Assembly (NCBI GenBank): GCA_963795835.1 | Contig: CAWCJC010000001.1 | Location: forward strand, 372,001-436,000 | Source of the DNA: JALYXI01 sp963795835 | Lineage (GTDB): Bacteria; Acidobacteriota; Terriglobia; Bryobacterales; Bryobacteraceae | Reading direction: 5' to 3' | DNA length: 64,000 nt | Shown: piece by piece, positions 17,520 to 26,106 of the stretch | How positions within the stretch are numbered: position 1 is the first letter of the stretch | Layout of the letters: every line of letters starts with the position of its first letter | Notes under the pieces: model-generated | Told to the model about the DNA's origin: nothing | Seen by the model: the letters and a program-made list of their open reading frames with translations, nothing else | Database searches by the model: none | Made by a program: the position numbers and the translations under genes

Positions 17520-20414
17520 ATGCTTCAGGAGTTGCGATTTCAGGTTTCCACGGCGGTGCTCACGGTGATTACAATCGCCGCGATCATCGCCGCCGTGGTG
17601 AATTTCGAGCAACTTCGAAAATTTAGGCTCGCCGATGACGGCGTAACCTGGGTCGACGAAAGCAGGAATGCCCTGCCGAGTGCAATTCGGGCATATCGCG
17701 TGGCTCCCGGCAGCGGAGCGGACAGAGCAGGATTGCGGGCAGGCGATTCCCTTGCCAGGATTAATGGCGAAAAACTCCGCAACGCGCTCGATGTTCCGCG
17801 GATTCTGGCCGGCGTTGGAGCTTGGAACCAGGCAAACTATTCCATCGTTCGGAACAACGTCCCCGTTACCGCCAAAGTCATCGTCGGAGAGGCACCCCAC
17901 GACAGCTCCGTCGACTTCCTTTATCTCACCGGCGCTGCCTATCTCTCGATAGGCCTCTTCGTTTTCTTCCGGCGCGGCAACGCCCAGCAGGCCAGGCACT
18001 TCTTTCTTTTTTGTCTGGTCTCTTTCATTTTTTCCTGCTTTCACTACACGGGTAAGCTGAACGCCTTCGACCTGGTCATTTATTGGGGGAATCTGGTTGC
18101 CGGATGGCTCGCACCCACCTTGTTCCTTCATTTCTGCCTTACATTTCCGGAGCCGCGCCGATGGTTCCGGCACCATATCCATGCGCCGCTCCTTTACTTG
18201 CCTGGCGCGCTGTTCACGCTGTGTTTCATCGGCATCACGTCCGGATTCGTCTATATCTCGACACCCCTGGTGCAGGTCTCCTGGTACCTGGACCGCGTAT
18301 GGATGGCGCTTCTCACCATTCTTTACTTGATCGGCGGTCTCACGCTCGCTCTCGAGTATCGACGCGCGGACGATCCGATCCTCCGTCAACAGCTTAAGTG
18401 GCTGCGCAACGGAACCTTCTGCGGGCTGCTTCCCTTCTCGCTCTTCTATGCGCTTCCGTATGTCCTCGGTATTGTGCCCGCCGCCTGGACGCATCTCGCC
18501 GTCCTCTCGCTTCCTCTAATTCCGCTCACGCTTGCGTATGCAATCGTGCGTTACCGGCTCATGGATGTCGATGTAATCTTCCGCCGCGGTTATGCGTACA
18601 CTCTTGCCACGCTTTGCGTCCTGGCGGCGTTTTACGCGATCGTCTTTACGCTCGGAAGCCTGGTACAGAAGAACTTTAAAGATTTGGGCAATACCGGCCT
18701 GGTCAGCGTGATGCTGCTCACCGCGTTTCTTTTCCAGCCGCTTCGAAACTGGCTGCAAGAACGCCTGGACAAGTATTTTTATCGCGAGCGCTACGATTAT
18801 CGCCTCACGCTGGTCGAGTTTGCGCGCGAGCTCAACAGCGAGGTGGATCTCGAAAAGATGCTCGGTTCCGTGGCCGATCGCCTGATCCAGACTCTCAGCA
18901 TCCGGCAGATCGGCTTCTTTTTAGCGAACCCGCTCGATAACTCTTACAGACTTCGTAAACTCCTCACCTCGAACAACCGGCCGCTTGTTGAAACCGGTCC
19001 GCTCGACCTTTCCTTTCTCGATTGGGAACGCGAGACGCCGTACCTTTTCTTCGAACGAACCCGCTTCCGTTTAGATGCACTGGCCGCCACCTGGCCCCCA
19101 ACCGTACGCCAGACAATCGCCGATCTCGACCTTACCTACTATCTGCCCTGCACGGTCCGCGGCCGTACCATCGCGTTCATGGGGGTAAGCCGGACCGAAT
19201 CGGGCGATTTTCTCTCGAGTGACGATCTCGACCTGCTTGAAACTCTCTCCGGCTATCTGGGGATCGCCATCGAGAATGCGGGGCTGTATCAGTCACTTCA
19301 GCGCAAAGTGGAAGACTACGAACGCCTGAAAGAATTTAGTGAAAACATTGTCGAATCCATCAACGTCGGCATTCTTGCGGCCGATCTCGACGACCGCGTG
19401 GAGAGCTGGAACGCGCGGATGGAACAGCTTACCGGAATCTCCCGGGACAGCGCCCAGGGAGGCCACCTGGCCGACCTCTTACCCGCCCCTTTGTTGGATC
19501 GGCTGAACTGGACGCGCGGTGAAGCTTCCGTGCATCACTTCGATAAAGTTTCGCTCCCTTACTCCCGTAATGGTGCCGGGCGCGAATCCGTCGTCAACAT
19601 CGCCACCGCGCCTTTGGTCTCCCGCGACGGCCAGCAGATTGGCCGCTTGGTGATCTTCGACGACATCACCGAACGAGCCGATCTGGAACGCCGCCTGGTG
19701 CAGGCCGACAAGCTCTCCAGCATCGGGCTTCTCGCCGCAGGCGTCGCGCATGAGGTCAATACTCCTCTCGCCGTGATCTCCACCTACGCCCAGATGCTCG
19801 CCAAACAGGTCGCGGGCGATGAACAGAAATCCCGCATGCTCGACAAGATTTCGAAGCAAACCTTCCGTGCCAGCGAAATCGTGAATTCCCTGCTCAACTT
19901 CTCCCGTACTTCCACCACGGAAATCGTGCGCGTCGATCTGAATCGCGTCATGCAGGAAACGGTCTCCCTCCTGGAACACCAACTCCAGAAGGCTGCGATA
20001 GAAGTGAAGCTAACTCTCGCCGCGAACCTGAACTCGATTGACGGAAACGCCGGTAAACTGCAGCAGGTCTTTCTCAATCTGATCATCAACGCGCGGGACG
20101 CCATGGAGCCCGGCGGCGTTCTGGAGATTTCCAGCTTCAACGATGGCTCCTTCGTCGCGATAGAAATAGCCGATACCGGTCACGGCATTGCGCCCGAGCA
20201 TCTGGCGCGCATTTATGACCCGTTCTTCACCACGAAGGGCGCCAAAAAGGGTACCGGCCTGGGCCTCTCCATCACGTACGGAATCATTCAGGAACATGGC
20301 GGCACGATTGAGGTCTTCGCCAAGCCGCAAGGCGGCAGCCGATTCCGGATTGAGTTGCCGGCCGGCAAAGCCAGTGCGCGCACCGAGCGGCTTGCCGCGA
20401 GAGTGGCAAGCTAG
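17520..20414 (+). CDS. Membrane histidine kinase (PDZ, multi-TM, GAF, PAS, HisKA, HATPase)
   Basis: Large sensor kinase (964 residues). After one TM helix (about 10-28) comes a PDZ-like extracytoplasmic domain (YRVAPGSGADRAGLRAGDSLARING, about 59-83). About seven further TM helices follow (135-410), then a GAF domain (about 430-590), a PAS domain (about 605-720), the phospho-acceptor region VAHEVNTPLAVISTYAQML and an HATPase with NLIINARDAM, DTGHGI and GTGLGLSITYGI. It pairs with the sigma54-type regulator that starts nine bases after its stop, forming an NtrB/NtrC-like system. The PDZ domain suggests sensing of a periplasmic peptide or protein state. Confidence 0.9.
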   Translation: MLQELRFQVSTAVLTVITIAAIIAAVVNFEQLRKFRLADDGVTWVDESRNALPSAIRAYRVAPGSGADRAGLRAGDSLARINGEKLRNALDVPRILAGVGAWNQANYSIVRNNVPVTAKVIVGEAPHDSSVDFLYLTGAAYLSIGLFVFFRRGNAQQARHFFLFCLVSFIFSCFHYTGKLNAFDLVIYWGNLVAGWLAPTLFLHFCLTFPEPRRWFRHHIHAPLLYLPGALFTLCFIGITSGFVYISTPLVQVSWYLDRVWMALLTILYLIGGLTLALEYRRADDPILRQQLKWLRNGTFCGLLPFSLFYALPYVLGIVPAAWTHLAVLSLPLIPLTLAYAIVRYRLMDVDVIFRRGYAYTLATLCVLAAFYAIVFTLGSLVQKNFKDLGNTGLVSVMLLTAFLFQPLRNWLQERLDKYFYRERYDYRLTLVEFARELNSEVDLEKMLGSVADRLIQTLSIRQIGFFLANPLDNSYRLRKLLTSNNRPLVETGPLDLSFLDWERETPYLFFERTRFRLDALAATWPPTVRQTIADLDLTYYLPCTVRGRTIAFMGVSRTESGDFLSSDDLDLLETLSGYLGIAIENAGLYQSLQRKVEDYERLKEFSENIVESINVGILAADLDDRVESWNARMEQLTGISRDSAQGGHLADLLPAPLLDRLNWTRGEASVHHFDKVSLPYSRNGAGRESVVNIATAPLVSRDGQQIGRLVIFDDITERADLERRLVQADKLSSIGLLAAGVAHEVNTPLAVISTYAQMLAKQVAGDEQKSRMLDKISKQTFRASEIVNSLLNFSRTSTTEIVRVDLNRVMQETVSLLEHQLQKAAIEVKLTLAANLNSIDGNAGKLQQVFLNLIINARDAMEPGGVLEISSFNDGSFVAIEIADTGHGIAPEHLARIYDPFFTTKGAKKGTGLGLSITYGIIQEHGGTIEVFAKPQGGSRFRIELPAGKASARTERLAARVAS

Positions 20415-20422
20415 TACCAGGA

Positions 20423-21844
20423 ATGCCTGAACCCAACGCGCGGATCCTCGTAATCGACGACGAGTCTGAAATCCGCGAAAGCCTGGAAGTCTTACTCACT
20501 TCTGAAGGCTACACAGTCGATTTGGCTCCGAACGCCACTGAAGGTGAACGCCGCCTCGGCAGCCGCCGCTACGATCTGGTTCTACTCGACCTGATGATGC
20601 CGGATAAATCCGGAATGGAGGTGCTGCGCGATTTTCGTGCCGTGGACAGCGAAACGCCCGTCGTCATGATCACGGCGTACGGCAGCGTCGAAGGCGCGGT
20701 GCAAGCCGTCAAGCTGGGAGCTAACGATTTCTTTCCCAAGCCTTGGGATAACGAAAAACTCCTGATCGAAATTGACCGGATGATCGCCGGGCAGCGGCTC
20801 TCCACAGAGAACACTCAGCTGAAGAAAGCGCTGAAGCAGCGCTACAGCTTCCCGAATATCGTTGGCAAGAGCGACCGCATGCTCCGGCTGCTGGAACTGG
20901 TGGAACAGGTTTCGCCCTCCCGTTCCACCATCCTGGTCACCGGCGAAACCGGCACCGGAAAGGAACTGATTGCGAAAGCGATTCACACCAGTTCGCCGCG
21001 TTCCGAATTCGCGTTTGTTGCCGTCAACAGCGGCTCACTGCCCACGGACTTGCTGGAATCAACGCTTTTCGGGCACGTCCGCGGTGCTTTTACCAGCGCC
21101 ACCCACACGAAGAAAGGCTCCTTCGAAGTAGCCAACCGGGGAACCATCTTTTTCGATGAAATCGGCACTGTCAGTCCGGAAACGCAAGCGAAACTCCTTC
21201 GCGTAATTCAGGAGCGGGAGTTTAATCCTCTTGGCTCCACGGAAACGGTAAAGGTGGACGTTCGCATCCTGGCAGCCACAAACTCCGATCTCCGCAAGCT
21301 GGTCGATGAAGGCAAGTTCCGCGAAGACCTCTATTACCGCCTAAACGTGATCAATATCCATCTTCCGCCGTTACGGGAGCGCAAAGAAGATATTCCGAGC
21401 CTGGTCGATTTCTTCTTCGTAAAGTACTGCGAGGAAAACGGCAAATTCCTGGACGCGCAAGGCAAGTCTCTGCTCCGCTTCCAGCCCGAAGCCCTGCAAA
21501 TCTTGATGGAGCATAACTGGCCGGGTAACGTGCGGGAACTTGAAAATGTGATCGAACGCGCCGTGGTTCTGGCTTCAGACACGCTGGTGCCCCTCGATGT
21601 CTTTCCCGAGCATCTGCTGCAGGCCAATGGAATCCGGATTCGCCGGAACGAAGGCGAATCGTTGCCCTCCGATGCATCTCTCTTCGAAATCGTGGCCGAC
21701 TTTGAGCGGCGTGTCATTGTCGACCGTCTGACCCAGGCGAACTGGAGCCAGACCGATGCGGCCCAAACCCTTCGGGTACCCCTGTCCACGCTGAACCAGA
21801 AGATAAAAAGACTCGATATTGATGTTAAACGGAGATCCAGTTGA
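20423..21844 (+). CDS. NtrC-family sigma54-dependent response regulator
   Basis: 473 residues in the order receiver (1-120), AAA+ (about 140-370), HTH Fis-type (about 430-473). The receiver has the acidic pair IDDE, the phospho-acceptor Asp in LVLLDLMMPD and Lys in FFPKPW. The AAA+ domain has Walker A GETGTGKE, Walker B GTIFFDE and arginine-finger region FREDLYYRLNV. The sigma54-contact loop reads GAFTSA, not the canonical GAFTGA. The C-terminal helix-turn-helix contains NWSQTDAAQTLRVPLSTLNQKI. Its partner is the upstream kinase. Targets would have -24/-12 promoters, and I did not find a convincing one in the window. Confidence 0.92.
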   Translation: MPEPNARILVIDDESEIRESLEVLLTSEGYTVDLAPNATEGERRLGSRRYDLVLLDLMMPDKSGMEVLRDFRAVDSETPVVMITAYGSVEGAVQAVKLGANDFFPKPWDNEKLLIEIDRMIAGQRLSTENTQLKKALKQRYSFPNIVGKSDRMLRLLELVEQVSPSRSTILVTGETGTGKELIAKAIHTSSPRSEFAFVAVNSGSLPTDLLESTLFGHVRGAFTSATHTKKGSFEVANRGTIFFDEIGTVSPETQAKLLRVIQEREFNPLGSTETVKVDVRILAATNSDLRKLVDEGKFREDLYYRLNVINIHLPPLRERKEDIPSLVDFFFVKYCEENGKFLDAQGKSLLRFQPEALQILMEHNWPGNVRELENVIERAVVLASDTLVPLDVFPEHLLQANGIRIRRNEGESLPSDASLFEIVADFERRVIVDRLTQANWSQTDAAQTLRVPLSTLNQKIKRLDIDVKRRSS

Positions 21845-21876
21845 CATCACGCATCAGATGCGAGATGCATGCAGCA

Positions 21877-22108
21877 ATGCGCACCACAGTCGATATAGAT
21901 GACGAAGTGCTGGTGATGGTCAAAGAACTCTCTCTCCAGCAGCATTCTTCCGCTTGGCGCGGTGGTGTCTGCACTTTTGCGGAAGGCGCTCCAACGTGAA
22001 GAGACCGCACCTGAAGTGCGCAACGGAATCCGCTTGCTACCTCGGCGTTCAAACGCACCGAAAGTTACGATGGAGATGGTCAATCGTCTTCGCGATGAAG
22101 ACGAGTAA
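21877..22108 (+). CDS. VapB/CopG-like antitoxin, +1 frameshift
   Basis: Short protein beginning MRTTVDIDDEVL, typical of ribbon-helix-helix or VapB antitoxins for PIN toxins. As written it stops early. Removing one T at 21954-21955 gives GAVVSALLRKALQRE and continues to a stop at 22106-22108 (76 residues). The 3' end overlaps the toxin gene start by 14 bases, as expected for a co-translated TA pair. It would neutralise the downstream PIN-domain RNase and autoregulate the operon. It begins 32 bp after the NtrC-type gene. Confidence 0.72.
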
Positions 22109-22545
22109 TCACAAGGTCGCTCTCCTGGACGTCAACGTCCTGATCGCACTCCTCGATCCACAACACGAAATGCACAATGCTGCCCATACGTGGTTCGAGG
22201 AGCACCAGCGCTATGGATGGGCCACTTGCCCGCTCACTGAAAATGGATGTCTCCGCATTCTCGCGAAACTCTACAGCACGATGCAGTTAACAATGCCGGA
22301 GATTGCCGAAAACTTGCAGCACCTGCGAAGCTTAAAGGGCCATCAGTTCTGGCCGGAAGCAAACAGTATTCTGGAGCCTGGGCGGTTCCAGCTTTCGGGT
22401 ATCAAGCCCAGGACGATCACAGATGTATACCTTCTGGATCTCGCACTGTTCAAACCAGGGCCGTCTTGTTACGTTCGACCGCAACATTCCATGGCAAAGC
22501 GTAACTGGTGCAAAGCCCGAAGACCTGTCGATCCTCTCCGCCTAA
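22095..22545 (+). CDS. PIN-domain toxin (VapC-like), +1 frameshift
   Basis: Putative ribonuclease of the PIN family. The reading begins with LLDVNVLIALLD (first catalytic Asp) and contains TENGCLR (Glu) and TITDVYLLDLAL (third acidic residue). Just after this the frame is lost. Deleting one A at 22452-22454 yields NQGRLVTFDRNIPW, the fourth PIN motif with its Asp, and ends SILSA at 22545 (149 residues). Without the repair, the protein loses this motif and runs on into the frataxin gene's antisense strand. All four acidic positions are present once repaired, so the toxin would be active. Confidence 0.8.
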
Positions 22546-22874
22546 ACGAATACATCGGCATTCAGATGCGTACTGATCACCTTCGACAGCAGAGTTTGTA
22601 GCGTCTCACCCGTTTCCGCGTAAACAAAGGCATGGATCTCGTCATCCCAGCCCAGCTTGAAACTTCTTGACAGCGCAGAAACCCAGATCTGCTGAACTGG
22701 CGCATTCGGACTGATCACGAACTTGCTGGGAGGGGCTTCAAACTCCACGGTCAGCGCGCCGCCCTGGAAATCCACATCGAACCCGTGATCGTCGCTTGCC
22801 ACAATCAACGCTGAATTCAGGTCTTCCAACGCCTCATCGGCCCTCTTCTTAAACAGTTGCTCATCCATCATCAT
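22542..22874 (-). CDS. cyaY: Frataxin-like iron-binding protein CyaY
   Basis: 110 residues with the frataxin fold signature. An acidic N-terminal helix (EQLFKKRADEALEDLNSALIV) is followed by HGFDVDFQGGALTVEF, FVISPNAPVQQIWVSALSRSFKLGW and a C-terminal helix. The Asn-Pro-Gln-Trp block is the conserved beta-sheet surface. CyaY modulates iron delivery to Fe-S cluster assembly. The start region has three consecutive ATG codons at 22874, 22871 and 22868. The first overlaps the TGA of the upstream PRC/CBS gene, so translation is likely coupled. The 3' end overlaps the toxin gene by four bases. Confidence 0.85.
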   Translation of the reverse strand: MMMDEQLFKKRADEALEDLNSALIVASDDHGFDVDFQGGALTVEFEAPPSKFVISPNAPVQQIWVSALSRSFKLGWDDEIHAFVYAETGETLQTLLSKVISTHLNADVFV

Positions 22875-24112
22875 TTCTGCCTCAAAACGGAGATAATATC
22901 GTCTGCTGTAATCACCCCAGCCAATCGCCCTTCGGCATCCACAATCGGCAGCGTGAACAGGTTGTACTTGTCGAACAATTCCGTCAGCCGATCCTGTTTC
23001 ACATCGAGGGTGGCGCGCCTTAACTTATCGCGGGCAAGCGTGCGCAACTCCGTATCGCCGGCCGCAAGGAAGATGCGCGCTAACGGAACGGAAGCCTTTA
23101 AGATCCCCTCCGCGTCTACCAGCAGAAGCACATTTACGCTCTCGAGCAGCTCTTCCTGTCCGCGAAGGTGTTCAATTGCTTCCCGGACGGTGGCATGTTC
23201 CGGCAACGCAACATACTCGGTGTTCATCATGCCCCCCGCTGAATCCTCTTCATACTCCAGCAGTTCGCGCACTTCCTCACCCGGCTCGCGCTCCATCTCA
23301 CCCAAGATCTCGTCGCTGGTTTTCTGTTCCAATTCCGCTAACGCATCCGCCGCCTCATTAGGCGACATCTCTTCCACAATATCGGCGGCTACTTCCGCGT
23401 CGAGCGATTCCAGAATGCTCGCCTGCGTTCCAGGATCGAGTTCGGACAGCGCGTCGGCGGCGGCTTCGCTATCGATCGTCTCGAAAATCGCTTCCCGCTC
23501 GGCGCTGCCCAGTTCTTCCACAATCTCCGCCAGGTCGGCCGGATGCATGTCTTCCAACTTGTCATTGGAAATGTTCAAGCGGAGCCTTCGCTGCGGATCG
23601 GGCTCGATGATATTGCAGAATTCCCACGGAATCGAATGCGGGCTGATGGGCCGCTGCACGCGCCGGACTGCGCGCGGAGGCACCACTCCTTGCAGCACGC
23701 GCCGGACGATGCTGCGAATGCCGACGTCCACCTCAAGAACCGCCAGATAATTTTGACCGGAATTCTGGCGATGTTCGAAAGTTACGTCATTAACGCGAAC
23801 CACTTTGCGGCCATTGACGTCGATGATTTGCTGGTCCAACAGATCGCGCCCGATTCGCAGCATGTATTCATCTGAATGATAAGGCACCAACTTTTCATCG
23901 TTAAGCCTGATCCCGGCCAGCGAGATGGAATCCACTTGCGCGAAGCGTACGGAAAGCCATGCGCCACCCGCCCCGATCAGGTATCGATCGATCCGCGAGG
24001 CATCGATCAGCGGCACAACCGCCGCATCTTTCACACGGCCCAGCCGCCGCCCCTTCAGGTCGTAGACCGGAAGCGCCAACAATTCGGTGAAGTAAAGAAG
24101 CGTTTCCGGCAT
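22871..24112 (-). CDS. PRC-barrel / MgtE_N / CBS-pair protein (no transport domain)
   Basis: 413 residues. The N-terminal ~150 residues hold two PRC-barrel-like units (LPVYDLKGRRLGRVKDA, QIIDVNGRKVVRVNDV). Residues about 185-290 match the MgtE N domain (HPADLAEIVEELGSAERE, ADALSELDPGTQASIL, LDAEVAADIVEEMSPNEAADAL). Two CBS domains follow (about 290-413; MMNTEYVALPEHATVREAIEHL, FTLPIVDAEGRLAGVITADDII). The membrane channel domain of MgtE is absent, so this is a soluble sensor or regulator, not the transporter. Such proteins often accompany Nramp metal transporters, and one is found at 46564 in this window. It is upstream of cyaY and overlaps it. Confidence 0.87.
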   Translation of the reverse strand: MPETLLYFTELLALPVYDLKGRRLGRVKDAAVVPLIDASRIDRYLIGAGGAWLSVRFAQVDSISLAGIRLNDEKLVPYHSDEYMLRIGRDLLDQQIIDVNGRKVVRVNDVTFEHRQNSGQNYLAVLEVDVGIRSIVRRVLQGVVPPRAVRRVQRPISPHSIPWEFCNIIEPDPQRRLRLNISNDKLEDMHPADLAEIVEELGSAEREAIFETIDSEAAADALSELDPGTQASILESLDAEVAADIVEEMSPNEAADALAELEQKTSDEILGEMEREPGEEVRELLEYEEDSAGGMMNTEYVALPEHATVREAIEHLRGQEELLESVNVLLLVDAEGILKASVPLARIFLAAGDTELRTLARDKLRRATLDVKQDRLTELFDKYNLFTLPIVDAEGRLAGVITADDIISVLRQK

Positions 24113-24199
24113 GACATATACGACGGCACGCTATAGACGCGCCATCCTCGACATGACTTGCAAGGCGAGGAACGGCCGCAAGGTGCTCATGAACTTAGA

Positions 24200-25456
24200 C
24201 TAGCGCGGAGTGATCAAACCACCCAACTTATTCTGCTCCCCTCCCCCACTGCGCGGGAAACGCGTGGCATATGCCTCCAAATACTTGAGCCCCGCCCCGG
24301 TGTTGTAAATGACAATATGCTCCTCCGCCTTTAAGAAGCCGGTCTTCAGCAGCCGGTCAAGCGCCGCGATGCAGGCCGATCCCTCTGGCGCGACAAACAT
24401 TCCGTCATCTGACGCTAATTGAATACCGGCATCGATCAGGTCTTCGTCCGAAACCGCAATTGCTGTCCCGCCGCTCTTGCGGACCGCTTCCAGAATCAAG
24501 AAGTCCCCCAGCGGTTTGGGCACGCGAAGACCGCTTGCCACCGTATGTGCCTGCTCCCAAAACTCGCTACGGGCGGCGCCCTGTTCGAAGGCGCGAACCA
24601 CGGGCTGGCAGCCTTCCACCTGCACTGCGATCATCTTCGGACGCTCCGGACCGATCCACCCCATCTCCTCCATCTCCGCAAATGCTTTCCACATTCCAAT
24701 CAGACCCACGCCGCCGCCCGTGGGATAGAAGATCACATCGGGCAGCTTCCAGCCGAGTTGTTCAGCCAGTTCATAGCCCATGGTCTTCTTTCCTTCGATG
24801 CGATACGGTTCCTTGAGCGTGCTGACATCAAACCAGCCTTCGGCGTCCTTGCGCGCGGCCACGATCTTCGCGCAATCGCTGATCAGGCCATCGACCAGGG
24901 TGACGTGCGCTCCGTAAGCCTTGCACTCAATGAAGTTGGCTTGCGGCACATCGCGCGGCATAAAGATGTGGGCCTCAAGTCCGGCCGCGGCGGCGTAAGC
25001 TGCAAGCGCGCTGGCCGCGTTGCCGGCCGAGGGAATCGCAATCTTCCGAATCCCTAATTCCACGCACATCGAAACAGCGCAAGAGAGTCCGCGCGCTTTG
25101 AAACTGGCCGTAGGGTTTAGCCCTTCATCTTTGATCCACAGATTCTTTGCCCCCAAGCGGTCCCCTGAGCGGCGAGCCTTCAACAAAGGCGTCATGCCCT
25201 CTCCAAGTGAGACAATAGAGCTATGGCGAGTTACGGGCAGCACCGGAGCGTAGCGCCACATGGAGTTCGGACCCTGGGCGATGGACTCGCGATTCCAAAT
25301 TTCGGCGGTCTTTTTGAGATCGTACCGGACCAGCAGCGGTCCGCCGCACTGACAAAGATTTTGGGGAACGCCTGCTTGATAGATCCGGCTGCACAAAGCG
25401 CATTCGAGATTCGTCACCGAATTGTGGGTTTCAGATTGGGTTTCAGATAAGGACAT
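24200..25456 (-). CDS. thrC: Threonine synthase
   Basis: PLP enzyme that converts O-phosphohomoserine to threonine (418 residues). It has a zinc-ribbon-like N-terminus (CALC ... CQCGG, about 20-38), the PLP lysine in NPTASFKARG at about residue 119, and the phosphate-binding loop in YPTGGGVGLIGMW. The ATG at 25456 sits inside a CATG that also provides the ATG of the divergent lytic transglycosylase gene, so there is no 5' leader between them. A GTG at codon 14 (NSVTNLECALC) is a plausible alternative start. Cytosolic, with no other threonine-pathway gene in the window. Confidence 0.92.
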   Translation of the reverse strand: MSLSETQSETHNSVTNLECALCSRIYQAGVPQNLCQCGGPLLVRYDLKKTAEIWNRESIAQGPNSMWRYAPVLPVTRHSSIVSLGEGMTPLLKARRSGDRLGAKNLWIKDEGLNPTASFKARGLSCAVSMCVELGIRKIAIPSAGNAASALAAYAAAAGLEAHIFMPRDVPQANFIECKAYGAHVTLVDGLISDCAKIVAARKDAEGWFDVSTLKEPYRIEGKKTMGYELAEQLGWKLPDVIFYPTGGGVGLIGMWKAFAEMEEMGWIGPERPKMIAVQVEGCQPVVRAFEQGAARSEFWEQAHTVASGLRVPKPLGDFLILEAVRKSGGTAIAVSDEDLIDAGIQLASDDGMFVAPEGSACIAALDRLLKTGFLKAEEHIVIYNTGAGLKYLEAYATRFPRSGGGEQNKLGGLITPR

Positions 25457-26102
25457 GAAGAATTCTCATAATATCGCTCCCGTCGCTTTGTTACTGTTCT
25501 CGGGAAGTGCGTTTGGCGGCGAGTATGCGGTTCTTACAAATGGATTTCGGCTGCATGCCGATCGCCACGAGATTTCATCAGGCAAGGTGCGGCTCTATGA
25601 AAAAGGCGGAGTTTCGGAGTTGGCCGAATCGCAAGTGGTCTCCTACGAAGCGGAGGAAGTGTCCCCGCCGGCTCCCGTTACAGCGCCCGTGCCCATAGTC
25701 CAGAAATCTGAGCCGCCCAAAGGTGATCTGTACGCCGAAACTGCGAAACGCCATGGGCTGCCTTCTGCCTTGGTTCGCAGTATCGTGAAAGCCGAATCGA
25801 ACGGCAACGCCCACGCGGTGTCTCCGAAAGGCGCGATCGGACTGATGCAGCTCATGCCGGGAACGGCAAAGATTCTGGGTGTTGACCCCACGATCCCCGA
25901 ACAGAATGTCGACGCAGGGACTCGCTACCTAAAAGAGTTGCTCGCTAAGTACGAAGATAAGGACGATCAGGTGGCCCGCGCCGTGGCCGCTTACAACGCC
26001 GGCCCCGGCGCGGTTGATAAATATAAGGGCGTGCCTCCGTATCGTGAAACCCAGAGTTATGTCCGCCGGGTCCTTGCGAACTATCTAAAGCTCAACAACT
26101 GA
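25455..26102 (+). CDS. Lytic transglycosylase (SLT domain)
   Basis: Periplasmic murein-cleaving enzyme (215 residues). I chose the start at 25455, because it begins the signal peptide MKNSHNIAPVALLLFSGSAFG. A short Pro-rich linker (SPPAPVTAPVPIV) precedes the SLT catalytic domain (about 100-215), with the catalytic Glu in IVKAESNGNAHAVSPKGAIGLMQLMPGTA and the AYNAGPGAV motif. The N-terminal ~70 residues contain a YGGEYAVLTNG-like segment with a small beta-rich domain (KVRLYEKGGVSELAESQV). It is divergent from thrC with overlapping start codons and convergent with the large Oar receptor. Confidence 0.9.
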   Translation: MKNSHNIAPVALLLFSGSAFGGEYAVLTNGFRLHADRHEISSGKVRLYEKGGVSELAESQVVSYEAEEVSPPAPVTAPVPIVQKSEPPKGDLYAETAKRHGLPSALVRSIVKAESNGNAHAVSPKGAIGLMQLMPGTAKILGVDPTIPEQNVDAGTRYLKELLAKYEDKDDQVARAVAAYNAGPGAVDKYKGVPPYRETQSYVRRVLANYLKLNN

Positions 26103-26106
26103 TGCG

